Positions 30,301 to 38,591 of a stretch of DNA of 64,000 bases are shown here, one piece after another. The position numbers were made by a program, and so were the translations under genes. Origin of the DNA: Streptomyces genisteinicus (GTDB lineage: Bacteria > Actinomycetota > Actinomycetes > Streptomycetales > Streptomycetaceae); NCBI RefSeq assembly GCF_014489615.1, contig NZ_CP060825.1, positions 6,742,001 through 6,806,000 on the forward strand, read 5' to 3'. The notes below the pieces were generated by a model. That model saw nothing but the letters and a program-made list of their open reading frames with translations. It was not told the DNA's origin and made no database searches. How positions within the stretch are numbered: the stretch's first letter is position 1; each line of letters starts with the position of its first letter.

Positions 30301-30644
30301 CCCGCCTCTGCGAGGACGCCTCGTCGCCCGCCGGCGCCGAGATCGCCCGGCACATGATCGACGAGCGCGGGGTGTTCGGCGCGCCGCGGCCCTCCGCCGC
30401 GCTCTCCGCGGCGCTCGCCGTACTGCTGCGCCACACCCCGGAGGAAGGGATCGCGGTCTGGACCGCCGCACACGAGGTCGGCGGGGAGCACCCGTGGGAG
30501 GGCGACGCCCGCGCCGTCGCCAGGTGCCTGCACGACCGCCGCGAGTCGGTCCCCGGCCTGCTGCGGGAGCGCGCCGAGGCCGTGCTCGCCCGGCAGTACC
30601 CGGCCGCCCACCGGGAGTTCGCGGGGCCGGGCTCCGCCGGGTGA
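27330..30644 (+). CDS. NACHT-domain NTPase
   Basis: This 1104-residue protein has an N-terminal helical region (1-330, including WFEVLGETALPFALEDL, resembling NACHT N-terminal helical domains), a NACHT ATPase with Walker A GQPGAGKS (K356) and Walker B LLLDGFDE (D423, D426, E427), and a helical C-terminus. A hydrophobic stretch near 775-797 might insert in a membrane. Bacterial NACHT proteins include NLR-like anti-phage sensors. It lies inside the CIS locus, downstream of the effector and lectin genes, and converges on the CIS ATPase gene. ATG 27330 is chosen near the start of the conserved helical region; GTG 27304 is an alternative. Confidence 0.82.
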   Translation: MSLRRQLSFGDALTLLGQDPQAVQALDRALGGALNLATGGAAGTLLDLADGRGRVIGLGRDALRGARQRLNGADSRAGRSELLLAAHTVIVLVAWFEVLGETALPFALEDLALTRSEQVALAGGDTDGPGGPTAFARALTGVDAPRPMPHLPFEETLAALRDWYGGLADALLRFVAGLRVGEDLSEEQRRDAGRLLRAEVAAGAVGRYRELYARLALDVPEFAFWAEQTEHQATRGQVRRALHGIESLLSGMAGALPQPVDVAAALARGHRAGLRRPVLDASRAPAGMRVPALAEMYFDPDFRVRAVTGQDNPADEAWWDRVPVRRDLTTYLAGALTAPGVHRTPLLVLGQPGAGKSALTRVLAARLPAAGFLPVRVPLRDVRADGELQDQIEQAIRSATGEAVSWPSLVRASRGLVPVLLLDGFDELLQTTGVHHNDFLTRVARFQEREADQGRTVLALVTSRTAVADRVRHPEGMVALRLEPFRREQVQAWLAVWNEANAPVLAARGLRPLPPDVLARHAALSAQPLLLTMLALYDAADNGLQREGEGPFDEAHLYEELLTSFARREVSRDDGDAAAHPDEAERVERELQRLSLVAFAVLNRQRQWVTADELDQDLAALLRLAPEPRPTSFRSALATSETALGRFFFIQRAQALRDERQLATYEFLHATFGEYLAVRLALHVLRGLRGQQSPVSLGHTPVNDGFAYALLSYAPLSSRQMLRFATSLVAQLPPDERRQLAQLLTRLLYEQSLRSDDPFPGYRPRPLRVSSRHGIYGANLVLVVLLLGGGTTASALFPGAGDPAGVWHRHVLLWRSSFTEFQWTEFALSMTVGRTYGEDGVRDLDIAPRTGELTPPDPVDNRWLFRVPAESTHWARSYWAELWHKMDVSGGTADTVVRHAMDPVFAALGPAVLAMGGGDGEPATSLAHDLLRLWLGPRSGMADADLAALYRSVDTALRRSGLTDDFAPLVLDLLRRDRHRLDAGTYAFVLTRLCEDASSPAGAEIARHMIDERGVFGAPRPSAALSAALAVLLRHTPEEGIAVWTAAHEVGGEHPWEGDARAVARCLHDRRESVPGLLRERAEAVLARQYPAAHREFAGPGSAG

Positions 30645-30771
30645 CGTGCCCGGATCCCGCCCTCCAGGTCCGGGGTGACCGGCGGAGGCCGGAACCACCC
30701 CGGGCGGCCGCCCGCGTGACCTCCGGCCGGCCCCGGTCCGGGCGGGACGGCCGACGCCGGCCGGTCCGGCT

Positions 30772-30814
30772 GTGACCGGCTCCCGGAGGCCCCCGGCCCC
30801 CGGGAGTCGGTCAC
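30772..30814. terminator. Terminator between NACHT and CIS ATPase genes
   Basis: A 15-bp stem with one mismatch (30772-30786 with 30800-30814) and a 13-nt loop lies in the 180-bp gap between convergent genes. Confidence 0.65.
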
Positions 30815-30824
30815 CCGGGTCCCG

Positions 30825-33080
30825 TCACCAGCCGCCCTCGCCCGGCACCAGCCGGCCCGCCTTGCGGTACTCGCGGCGGGCGCCCTCCAGGAGGTCGGCC
30901 GCCGCGACCGTGCCGCCGCGCCCCGCGGCCAGGTAGGCGGCGGTCACCACGGCGCTGCGGATCGACCCGCCGGCCAGCTCGAAGTCGCGGGCCAGCGGCG
31001 CCGGGTCGATCCCGTCGGCCGACGGGACGTGCGCCAGCCCGTGCCGCCACAGCGCCAGGCGCTGCCCGGCGTCCGGGAACGGGAAGTCGACCACCAGGTC
31101 CAGACGGCGGGTGAACGCCTCGTCGATGTTGGCACGCAGGTTGGTGGTGAGCAGCGCGATGCCGTCGAACGACTCCAGACGCTGGAGCAGGTAGGCGCTC
31201 TCCATGTTGGCGTACCGGTCGTGGGCGTCCTTGACCTCGGAACGCTTGCCGAAGACGGCGTCCGCCTCGTCGAAGAGGAGCACGGCATCGGTGCGGTCGG
31301 CCTCCGTGAAGATCCGCTCCAGGTTCTTCTCGGTCTCGCCGACGTACTTGTCCACGACGGACGACAGCTGCACGACGTACAGGTCCAGCCCCAGATCGGC
31401 CGCGACCACCTCCGCCGACAGCGTCTTGCCGGTGCCCGACTCACCCGCGAACAGGCCGAGCACACCCCGGCCGCGCCCGCCGCCCGCACTGAGCCGCCAC
31501 TCGCCGAGCACGCGGTCGCGATGCCGGGCGCGCAGGGCCAGTTCGCGCAGCTGGACGAGGGGTCCGTCGGGGAGCACCAGGTCCCGCCAGTCGACGGCGG
31601 GCCGGATGCGGCGGGCGTGGCTCTCCAGGCCGGAGGCCGACTGCCGCCGGGCGGCCAGGCGCAGATGGGCGGCGGTGACCGGGCCGCCGTCGAACGCGGC
31701 GAGGGCGCGGGCAGCGTGCGCGGTGCGCCGGATGCGGTCGCCGCCGAGGCGGTACGGGGCGACCGTGGCCGCCACGTCGAAACCGTCGGCGTCGTCGCCG
31801 AGCGCGGCGAGCCAGGCCGCGGCACCGCCCGCGAGGCGGCCCGGCGCCTCCAGCACCAGCGGGTCGACGGGCGACCAGTGAGGGTCGTAGGGGCGCGGGT
31901 CGGTCACCAGCACGGTCACGTCGTCCGCCGAGATCAGCGTCCGCATCAGGGGGCCCGGATCCTCCGGCAGGCCCGGCACGACGACGGCCCGCCCGCCGAG
32001 GCGGGCCTCCCGCAGCAGTTCGGGCACCCGCTCCCCGGGGTCAGGGCAGCACAGCGCGTCGAGCCCGGCGGCGGCGAGAGCGGCACCGACGGCGGCCAGG
32101 CCGTCGCCCTCGCGCTCCTCGCGCAGGTAGACGGCGAGGGGCCCGCCCCCGAGCACCGCGCCCAGCCTGCGGGTGAACTCCCCGGCCGGGTCGGCGGGAG
32201 CGGCGGGGGTGCGCTCCGCGGGGGGCTCGGCGGGGGGCTCGGCGGTGGTGGGGGCGGCTCCGGCGTCCGGGGTGGCCCGGGGGTCTGCGCCGTCCGCGGA
32301 GTGCGTGACGTCCGTGGCGTCTGTGATGCCCGGGTCGGTGGTGGCGGCGGTGGCGGTGGGCGCTTCCGCGGTGCCCGCGGACGCGCCCGGCGGTGGGACG
32401 GGCAGCGGTTGCAGCCGGCCGGTGAGCGCGGCGTCCGGAGTGTCGTCGCCGAGGAGGTGCCCGGTCAGCCGGTCGGGGACGCGCAGTGACCGGCTCAGGA
32501 AAGGCCGTTCGGGCTCGTCGACCTCCAGCAGCCCCAGCGAGCGCAGCGGCGCGGAGGCGTGCAGCCGTGCACGGGCCCGTGCCGCGTGCGCGGGCACGGC
32601 GCACAGGTCGAGGGCGAGCCCGGCGGTCGCCCGGCGGCGGCTCACGTCGTCGTTGAGGTAGGCGTACAGCGGCTCGAAGCCGCGGTCGACGTCGGGGGCG
32701 AGGGCGATGAGCAGCAGGGCGGTGTCCAGCGCGGTCAGCCCTGCCCGCTCGGCCAGCAGCGACAGCCGGTCGCCCGGACGCGGAGTGCCGTCGACGCCGC
32801 CGACGGCGGTGCACGGGACGGGGGAGTCGCCGTCGCCCGTGGGGCCGGGCCGCCCGTGCAGCAGATGGCGTACGGCCTCGTCGGAGAGGAACAGGCCCCG
32901 GAGCGGGTCGTCGGCGGTGGGATCGCCCGCCGACCGGTGCTCGACCAGCGCCGCCACCCGTTCCCGCAGCGCGACCAGGCGGTCGAGCAGGGCGGGAGCG
33001 GGATCACCGGCGGCCGGGGGGCCGCCCGGCAGGGGGCGGGACCGCGGGGCGGGGCGTGCGGCGTGGGCGTGGCCGGTCAT
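30825..33080 (-). CDS. cis15: CIS-associated AAA+ ATPase
   Basis: This 751-residue protein matches the eCIS ATPase (Afp15/Pvc15 type). An N-terminal helical region and a Pro/Ala/Thr-rich linker (about 215-300) lead to a C-terminal VPS4/FtsH-like AAA+ domain with Walker A GESGTGKT (K552), Walker B LLFDEADAVFG (D604, E605), a sensor TTNLRANID and arginine fingers FTRRLD. In other eCIS this ATPase is needed for assembly or cargo loading. Its ATG overlaps the cap gene stop (ATGA), so the two are coupled. Confidence 0.9.
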   Translation of the reverse strand: MTGHAHAARPAPRSRPLPGGPPAAGDPAPALLDRLVALRERVAALVEHRSAGDPTADDPLRGLFLSDEAVRHLLHGRPGPTGDGDSPVPCTAVGGVDGTPRPGDRLSLLAERAGLTALDTALLLIALAPDVDRGFEPLYAYLNDDVSRRRATAGLALDLCAVPAHAARARARLHASAPLRSLGLLEVDEPERPFLSRSLRVPDRLTGHLLGDDTPDAALTGRLQPLPVPPPGASAGTAEAPTATAATTDPGITDATDVTHSADGADPRATPDAGAAPTTAEPPAEPPAERTPAAPADPAGEFTRRLGAVLGGGPLAVYLREEREGDGLAAVGAALAAAGLDALCCPDPGERVPELLREARLGGRAVVVPGLPEDPGPLMRTLISADDVTVLVTDPRPYDPHWSPVDPLVLEAPGRLAGGAAAWLAALGDDADGFDVAATVAPYRLGGDRIRRTAHAARALAAFDGGPVTAAHLRLAARRQSASGLESHARRIRPAVDWRDLVLPDGPLVQLRELALRARHRDRVLGEWRLSAGGGRGRGVLGLFAGESGTGKTLSAEVVAADLGLDLYVVQLSSVVDKYVGETEKNLERIFTEADRTDAVLLFDEADAVFGKRSEVKDAHDRYANMESAYLLQRLESFDGIALLTTNLRANIDEAFTRRLDLVVDFPFPDAGQRLALWRHGLAHVPSADGIDPAPLARDFELAGGSIRSAVVTAAYLAAGRGGTVAAADLLEGARREYRKAGRLVPGEGGW

Positions 33081-33868
33081 CGCGGGTCCGCCGGACCGGA
33101 GGCGTCGTCCCCGCGCACGGGGCCGGAGCCCGGCGCGGGCACCTCGCTCCCGCCCGTGGCCGCCCCCGCGCCGTCGCGCGAGGGCCCGGGCACGCCCCCG
33201 GCCGGGTTCCTGGCGGCGGCGCGGGCCGCGCGGGCCTCGCGGGCGCGGGCCACCTGGTGGGGCCGGTGGGACCGGCCCGTCGCGGCCGGGTCGCCGTCGA
33301 TGCCGTTCACCCGGACCGTCGCGCCCTCCGTGACCGGCGGACCCGCGTCGTACTCCGGGTACGCGGGGAACGGCGCGGTCACCACCAGGTCGAGGGACGG
33401 CTTCAGTTCGCCGCCCAGCGCCGACCAGATCTCGGCGAGCGACCGTGACTCCGTCTGGATGCCCGCCACCGTCAGCGGCACGGACAGGCCCAGCGCCCGC
33501 AGCGAGCCGGGGAGTTCGTCCGGCGGCAGCACCTCGCGGGGCAGCAGGGTGGCGAGCACGGCGGACAGCAGCCGGTGTTCGTCCTGCGGTGTCTTCGTCC
33601 AGGCCGTCACCAGGTACGAGAGACGGAACCAGCGCGGCGGCTGCCTGCGGCGCACCACGACGTCCCGCTCGTCGCGCACCGCCATCTGGCCGCGCTGACG
33701 ACGGGCCACGTCCTCCCGGATGTCGTACAGGTACGTGTTGACCACGGGGGCGTTGCGCCGGGCCGCCCAGTCACGGGTGGGCGCCTCGAAGGACACCTCG
33801 ATCCCGGACCCCGTCAACGACCCGCCCTCCAGAAGGCCCTTGAGGATCTCGTCCACCTCGTGGATCAC
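33077..33868 (-). CDS. cis16: CIS cap protein, DUF4255
   Basis: This 263-residue protein has the DUF4255 fold of eCIS tube/sheath terminators (VIHEVDEILKGLLEGG at the start; APVVNTYLYDIREDVARR; PPRWFRLSYLVTAWT). It caps the distal end of the particle. The C-terminal 65 residues are a disordered Ala/Pro/Gly tail. GTG 33868 with GGGAG ahead marks the start; upstream in-frame sequence is intergenic in character. It is the first gene of a two-gene operon with the ATPase. Confidence 0.9.
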   Translation of the reverse strand: MIHEVDEILKGLLEGGSLTGSGIEVSFEAPTRDWAARRNAPVVNTYLYDIREDVARRQRGQMAVRDERDVVVRRRQPPRWFRLSYLVTAWTKTPQDEHRLLSAVLATLLPREVLPPDELPGSLRALGLSVPLTVAGIQTESRSLAEIWSALGGELKPSLDLVVTAPFPAYPEYDAGPPVTEGATVRVNGIDGDPAATGRSHRPHQVARAREARAARAAARNPAGGVPGPSRDGAGAATGGSEVPAPGSGPVRGDDASGPADPR

Positions 33869-33931
33869 GCCCGCGCTCCCGCTCCGCCCGCCCTTGCCGG
33901 CACCACCCGGCCCCGGCGTCCGTCCTCGATC

Positions 33932-33971
33932 GTCCCCCGCGTGCCGTGCCCGCCGCAGGCACGCGGGGGAC
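33932..33971. terminator. Hairpin terminator after the LuxR regulator
   Basis: A perfect 14-bp stem (33932-33945 with 33958-33971) lies downstream of the LuxR-type regulator and upstream of the cap gene, separating two minus-strand units. Confidence 0.65.
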
Positions 33972-34034
33972 GGCGCACGGGCAGGGGGACGTGCCCGCGC
34001 GGACACCCGGGCCCGTTGTCGGTTGCCCCGCCGG

Positions 34035-34724
34035 TCAGATGTAGCCTTCGCGCAGGGCATATGCCACGGCGTGCGCGCGGTTGCGCAGGTGGAGCCGTGT
34101 GGTGAGTCCGTGCATCACGTTCTTGACGGTCCGTTCGGAGTAGGACAGTTTGCCCGCGATCTCACCGGTGTCCAGGCCCTCGGAGACCAGACGCAGGACG
34201 TCCACCTCACGGGGTGTCAGGCCGAGCGAGGGGGCGCCGGGGCGGCCCGCCGCGCCGCGGTGCAGTGTGCCCACCTGGTCGATGAGCCGGCCCAGCAGGT
34301 CGGCCGGCAGGTCGCCGTCGCCGCGGGACGCGGCCAGCACCGCCTGCACCAGCCGGTGGGCGGTGGCCTCGTGGCGCCACACGATGGCGCCGACACCGCA
34401 CTCGACGACATCGAGCAGTTCGCTCTCCCGCATGGCGCCGACCACGAGCACCGCGCGCGACCCCTCGCTGCGCACGATTCTGCGCATCCGGGTCAGCGCC
34501 GCCTCGTCGAGGGCGTCCTCGACGAGGAGGGCGACCGTGCCGGGGCCGGAGTCCTCGCGCAGTTCGATCTCGGGGTGCCGCCGCAACTGGCTGACCGCGC
34601 CCTCGCGGCTGATCGGGTCCGTGGCCGAGACCGCCACCGGCACCCGCCGGCCGGCGGTGCCGACCACCCGGCCGCTGCCGGCGGCGGACATGGACGTGGT
34701 CGTGGTCCGGGGTGAGTTGAGCAA
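34035..34724 (-). CDS. Atypical response regulator with LuxR HTH
   Basis: This 229-residue protein has a degenerate receiver-like N-terminus (about 25-130) and a clear C-terminal LuxR/GerE helix-turn-helix (LGLTPREVDVLRLVSEGLDTGEIAGKLSYSERTVKNVMHGLTTRL). The usual phosphoacceptor context (D then two hydrophobic residues and a MP turn) is absent, so phosphorylation is doubtful. TTG 34724 is preferred because AGGGG lies 6 nt upstream; ATG 34691 has no ribosome site. It sits between the CIS cap operon and a divergent large LuxR regulator, so a role in CIS control is plausible but unproven. Confidence 0.78.
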   Translation of the reverse strand: MLNSPRTTTTSMSAAGSGRVVGTAGRRVPVAVSATDPISREGAVSQLRRHPEIELREDSGPGTVALLVEDALDEAALTRMRRIVRSEGSRAVLVVGAMRESELLDVVECGVGAIVWRHEATAHRLVQAVLAASRGDGDLPADLLGRLIDQVGTLHRGAAGRPGAPSLGLTPREVDVLRLVSEGLDTGEIAGKLSYSERTVKNVMHGLTTRLHLRNRAHAVAYALREGYI

Positions 34725-34772
34725 CCGTGTCCCCTGTTCAGCGGCCCGCCGTGGAGCGCGGGCCAGGTGCGG

Positions 34773-35027
34773 ATGAGCACGTTCCACACTTCTGCGACCG
34801 GCCTCGGGCACGCAATCGTGGACCACCACGAGCCGCACCACGAGACCCGCCGCCACCCGCACCACGAGCCGACGACCACGCCCGCGTCGTCGCAGGTGGG
34901 AGGGGGTTCCCCGCGAAGCGGGCCGTTCCCCCGGAACCGGTGGGGTGCGCCACCTCACACCATCCCCCGCCCGGATTCCGGCGTCTCACCCACCGGGGGA
35001 GAGCACGATGCACACAGGAGGCCCTGA
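34773..35027 (+). CDS. Possible small His-rich protein coupled to the LAL regulator
   Basis: An 84-codon frame from ATG 34773 (AGG 5 nt upstream) to TGA 35025-35027 overlaps the LAL start as TGATG. Its first third has high third-position GC and a His-rich stretch (DHHEPHHETRRHPHHEP). The remainder is less coding-like. It could be a leader peptide coupling translation of the regulator, or chance. It fills most of the 302-bp divergent gap between the two LuxR genes, where both promoters must also lie. Confidence 0.3.
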   Translation: MSTFHTSATGLGHAIVDHHEPHHETRRHPHHEPTTTPASSQVGGGSPRSGPFPRNRWGAPPHTIPRPDSGVSPTGGEHDAHRRP

Positions 35028-38000
35028 TGACCCGACCGCTCCGCGAACGCGACCGCGCCACGGCACTGCTCGCCGCCGAGACGGAGCGGGCCCGCGCGGG
35101 CAGCGGCGGCCTCGTCCTGTTCCAGGGAGCCACCGGCACCGGCCGCACCGCCGTGCTCGACTCCGCGGTCCGGCACGCGGCCGACCGCGGACTGCGCGTG
35201 CTGCGTGCGCGCTGCTCGCCCGAGGACACCGGGGTGCCCTTCGCCACCGTGCTGCAACTCCTCGGCCCGGTACCGGACTTCTTCGACGTGACGCCCGGCG
35301 GTGACGACCGCGGCAGCGCGGCACGGCTGTGGCGGCTGCTGCTCTCGTACGCGGACGAGGGCCCGGTGCTGATGGCAGTGGACGACGTCCACCTGGCCGA
35401 CGCCCCGTCACGCCGCTGGTTGCGCGAGGCCGTGCGGCGCGTCGACCGATTACCGGTACTGCTGGTGGCCGGCGAACGCAGCCAGTACGACATCGACCCC
35501 GGACCCGCCGGGCTCGCCCAGTCGCTGCCGCCGTCGCTCGTCCGCACCCACACGCTGGCACCGCTCGGCGAGACGGCCGCGGCCGCCCTCGTCCGGGCGG
35601 CCTTCCCCGCCGCAGGGCCGCGCCGCACCGCGGAGTGCGTACGGGCCGGTGCGGGAAACCCGATGCTGCTCCACGCGCTCCTCGACGACCTGGGAAGCCA
35701 CCCGCGCACCGACGGCTCCGCTCCGCAGGACCTCCCCGAACTGCCCGACACCTGCGCCGCGCTGTACCCCGGTGGCTACCCGGCCGCCGTGTCGTGGTGG
35801 CTGAAGAGCGCCGGCCGGGCGACGGCCGAGGTGGCGCGCTGCCTCGCGGCACTGGAAGAGGCGTGGCCCGACGACCCGTCGGACCCCGGGCGGAACCGCC
35901 CGGGCCTCCCCGTGGGCACCCGGCACACTCCGGACGCCGCCCCCGGGGACGTCCGGCACGCCCTGTCGCGGGGAGCCGCGGCGGGTGAGGAGTGGCATCC
36001 GTGGTCGGATGCCGCAGCGGGTGCGGGACGCGCACCGTCGCGGGAGGCCGCCGTGCATCACGGGGCGCCGCAACCCTCCCCGGCGCACTCCGTCCCGTCG
36101 CAGCGCTCCCCGTCGCACGCCGTTCCGGGACACGCCGTCCCGGGGCACGCGGGCGACAACCCGCCGGCCTCGGCGTACGCCCCCGCCGCGGACACCGCCT
36201 CCGCCCCTGCCCCGGCGCACCCTCCCGTCCCCGCTCCCGACGGGCGGCGGCGGGCGCAGGGCACCCTGTGCACGGACGAGGGGACGGCCGGCCCCCACCA
36301 CCCCGGCAGCCGGGACGCCCGGCCACCCGGCCGGACCCCGGACACCCGCGACGACCCGGCCGACACCTCCGGCACCTCCGGCGCGGACCCGGTCGAACTG
36401 ATCGCCGTGGCGGCCGGGGCCGACCCCGCCAGGGTCACCGGCTGGCTCACCGCCATGACACGGATCGGCATGCTCCGCCGCGACAGCCTCGGCCGGCCCC
36501 GCTTCGCCCACCCGCTGCTGCGCGACGCGGTGCTCACCGGCTGGCCGACCTCCCGCAGGGAGGCCGCGCACCGGGCGGCGGCGGAGACCATGCTGGAACG
36601 GGGAGAGCGGGTGGAGGCCGTCGCCCGGCATCTGCTGCGTACCCCGCCCGTCGGCCTGCCCTGGGCGCTGCGCGTGCTGCGGGACGCCGCGACGGTCGCC
36701 GTGCACGCCGCCCGTCCCGAGGACGCCGCCGGCTATCTCCGCCGGTCCCTGGGCGAACCGCTCGCCGGTGACCTGCGCCAGCGGCTGCTCACCGAACTCG
36801 GCTCCCTCGAATACGCGTCGGCCGGTCCGGCCGCCGCCATCGCCCGCCTCGCCGAGGCCCAGCACCTGCCCGCCGAGCCGCGGGACCGGGTCCGGGCGGC
36901 GGTCGCGCTCGGCACCGCGCTGGCCGGCCGGGGCGAGATCCGCACGGCCCTGGAGGTGCTGCGGCGCACGGAAGGGCGCCTGGGCGGCCACCCGGGACTC
37001 ACCCGCACCGTCCAGACCGCCACCGCGCTCCTCTCCGACCTGGACCTGGCCGCGCGCCAGGAGACGTACGGCCGGATGCGCGAGACCGGCGGACGCTCAC
37101 CGGAACGCGTCGGCACCGCCGGGCAGATCCTCCTCGTGCGGTACGCGGCGACCGCCGCGCTGATCTCCGCGGACGAGGCGATGGCACAGGTCCGCGCGCT
37201 GCTCGCCCAGCCCGCCGACCCGCTCGCCGAGCCGTTCCTGCTGGGCACGGCCGCAGCGGTGGCCCAGTGGGCGGACCAACTCGACGAGGCCGAACGCCTC
37301 GTGGACCGCGGCCTGGCCGGTCAGCATCCCGCCCTGCTCCACCCCATGCAGCACGCCCTGCTCAACACCCGGGCCGACATCGCCGCCGCCCGGGGCGACC
37401 ACGCCGCGCTGCTCGCCACCGTGCGCGGCGACAGCCCCGCCCCGGCCCGTCCGCGCGAGGGCCCCTCCAACCGGGACGCCCACGTGCTCATGGCACTCGT
37501 CCACACGGGGAGGGCCGAGGAGGCGGAACGTCTCGCGAACGCCTTCGACCTCGGCCGTGCGCCGGAGTCCTGGGAGCTGAACCGCTTCCTGTACGCCCGG
37601 GGCGTGCAGCGCGCCGCCGCCGGGGACCCCGCGGGCGCGGTCCACGACTTCCTCGAGTGCGGGCGCCGGCAGGCGGCCCGCGAGGTGATCAGCCCGGTCG
37701 TCACACCGTGGCGTTCGGCGGCCGCGGAGTGCCGCCTGTCGACGGGCGGCGGTCACGAGGCGCTCGCGCTGGCCACCGAGGAACTGCGCCTGGCCCAGAC
37801 GTGGAACACGCCCCGGACGGTCGGCCGCGCCCTGCGCGTCCTGGGCGGTGCGACCGGTGGCCGGCGAGGGCTTAAGCTGGCGGGAGAGGCGGTCGACATC
37901 CTCCGCGAGGCACCTGCCGACACCGGCACGGAGCTGATCGAGGCACTGCTCGCGCAGGGCCGCCAGCTCCTCGCGGCGGGGGAGCGCGGCCGGGCGCGCG

Positions 38001-38350
38001 ACCGTCTGCGCGAGGCGGCGGAACTGGCCCGGCGCAAGGGCGCGGTACGGCTGTTCACCCTGGCGGGCCACGCCCTGCGCGAGGGCGGCGCCCGGGGCCC
38101 GGCGCAGGCACGCACCGGCTCGGGCGCCCTGACGGGAAGCGAGCGCCGCATCGCCGAGCTGGCGGCGGGCGGCCGGACCAACACCGAGATCGCCGACCTG
38201 CTCCACCTGGCCCGGCGCACCGTGGAGACCCACCTCACCAGCACCTACCGCAAGCTGGGGATACGCCGCCGGACGGAACTCCCCGCGGCGCTCCTGCGCA
38301 CCGGCGGGCCGGAGCACGCGGGCGCGGAGCCCGGGGAGCCGGGGGCGTGA
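35027..38350 (+). CDS. Large LuxR-family (LAL-type) regulator with TTA codon
   Basis: This 1107-residue regulator starts at ATG 35027 behind an ideal AGGAGG site. An N-terminal ATPase region has a P-loop-like GATGTGRT in which the usual lysine is arginine (R40), and a Walker B-like LMAVDDVH (D119, D120). Residues about 285-450 are a Pro/Ala/His-rich insertion. A TPR-like helical middle leads to the C-terminal LuxR HTH (about 1040-1095, LTGSERRIAELAAGGRTNTEIADLLHLARRTVETHLTSTYRKL). Codon 142 is TTA (35450-35452), so translation should depend on the bldA tRNA. It is divergent from the atypical LuxR gene next to the CIS locus. Family members control secondary metabolism or catabolism; the target here is not known. 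Confidence 0.88.
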   Translation: MTRPLRERDRATALLAAETERARAGSGGLVLFQGATGTGRTAVLDSAVRHAADRGLRVLRARCSPEDTGVPFATVLQLLGPVPDFFDVTPGGDDRGSAARLWRLLLSYADEGPVLMAVDDVHLADAPSRRWLREAVRRVDRLPVLLVAGERSQYDIDPGPAGLAQSLPPSLVRTHTLAPLGETAAAALVRAAFPAAGPRRTAECVRAGAGNPMLLHALLDDLGSHPRTDGSAPQDLPELPDTCAALYPGGYPAAVSWWLKSAGRATAEVARCLAALEEAWPDDPSDPGRNRPGLPVGTRHTPDAAPGDVRHALSRGAAAGEEWHPWSDAAAGAGRAPSREAAVHHGAPQPSPAHSVPSQRSPSHAVPGHAVPGHAGDNPPASAYAPAADTASAPAPAHPPVPAPDGRRRAQGTLCTDEGTAGPHHPGSRDARPPGRTPDTRDDPADTSGTSGADPVELIAVAAGADPARVTGWLTAMTRIGMLRRDSLGRPRFAHPLLRDAVLTGWPTSRREAAHRAAAETMLERGERVEAVARHLLRTPPVGLPWALRVLRDAATVAVHAARPEDAAGYLRRSLGEPLAGDLRQRLLTELGSLEYASAGPAAAIARLAEAQHLPAEPRDRVRAAVALGTALAGRGEIRTALEVLRRTEGRLGGHPGLTRTVQTATALLSDLDLAARQETYGRMRETGGRSPERVGTAGQILLVRYAATAALISADEAMAQVRALLAQPADPLAEPFLLGTAAAVAQWADQLDEAERLVDRGLAGQHPALLHPMQHALLNTRADIAAARGDHAALLATVRGDSPAPARPREGPSNRDAHVLMALVHTGRAEEAERLANAFDLGRAPESWELNRFLYARGVQRAAAGDPAGAVHDFLECGRRQAAREVISPVVTPWRSAAAECRLSTGGGHEALALATEELRLAQTWNTPRTVGRALRVLGGATGGRRGLKLAGEAVDILREAPADTGTELIEALLAQGRQLLAAGERGRARDRLREAAELARRKGAVRLFTLAGHALREGGARGPAQARTGSGALTGSERRIAELAAGGRTNTEIADLLHLARRTVETHLTSTYRKLGIRRRTELPAALLRTGGPEHAGAEPGEPGA

Positions 38351-38569
38351 ACGGCCGCCTCGTCCGCCCTGCGGCCAGGGCGGCGCCCGGCGCGCGCCGG
38401 CCGCGTGCGGCGGTGCGTCGCGCCGTCCCCGCGAGGGGCGCCCGGCGTCCCGCGCCCGCGGTCGGCGGACGCTGGGCGGACAGCCTCCGCGTCCGGCTGG
38501 GCAGGCGCGCCCCGGGGGTCCCGCTCCCCGGGTCACGCCCCCGCTGTCCCCAGAGGCCCCGGATCCCCG

Positions 38570-38591
38570 GAGCCCCGGGACCCCGGGGCTC
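38570..38591. terminator. Hairpin between LAL regulator and oxiA-like gene
   Basis: A 10-bp inverted repeat (38570-38579 with 38582-38591) overlaps the oxiA-like stop codon and lies between convergent genes. The rest of the 239-bp gap shows nothing else. Confidence 0.5.
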
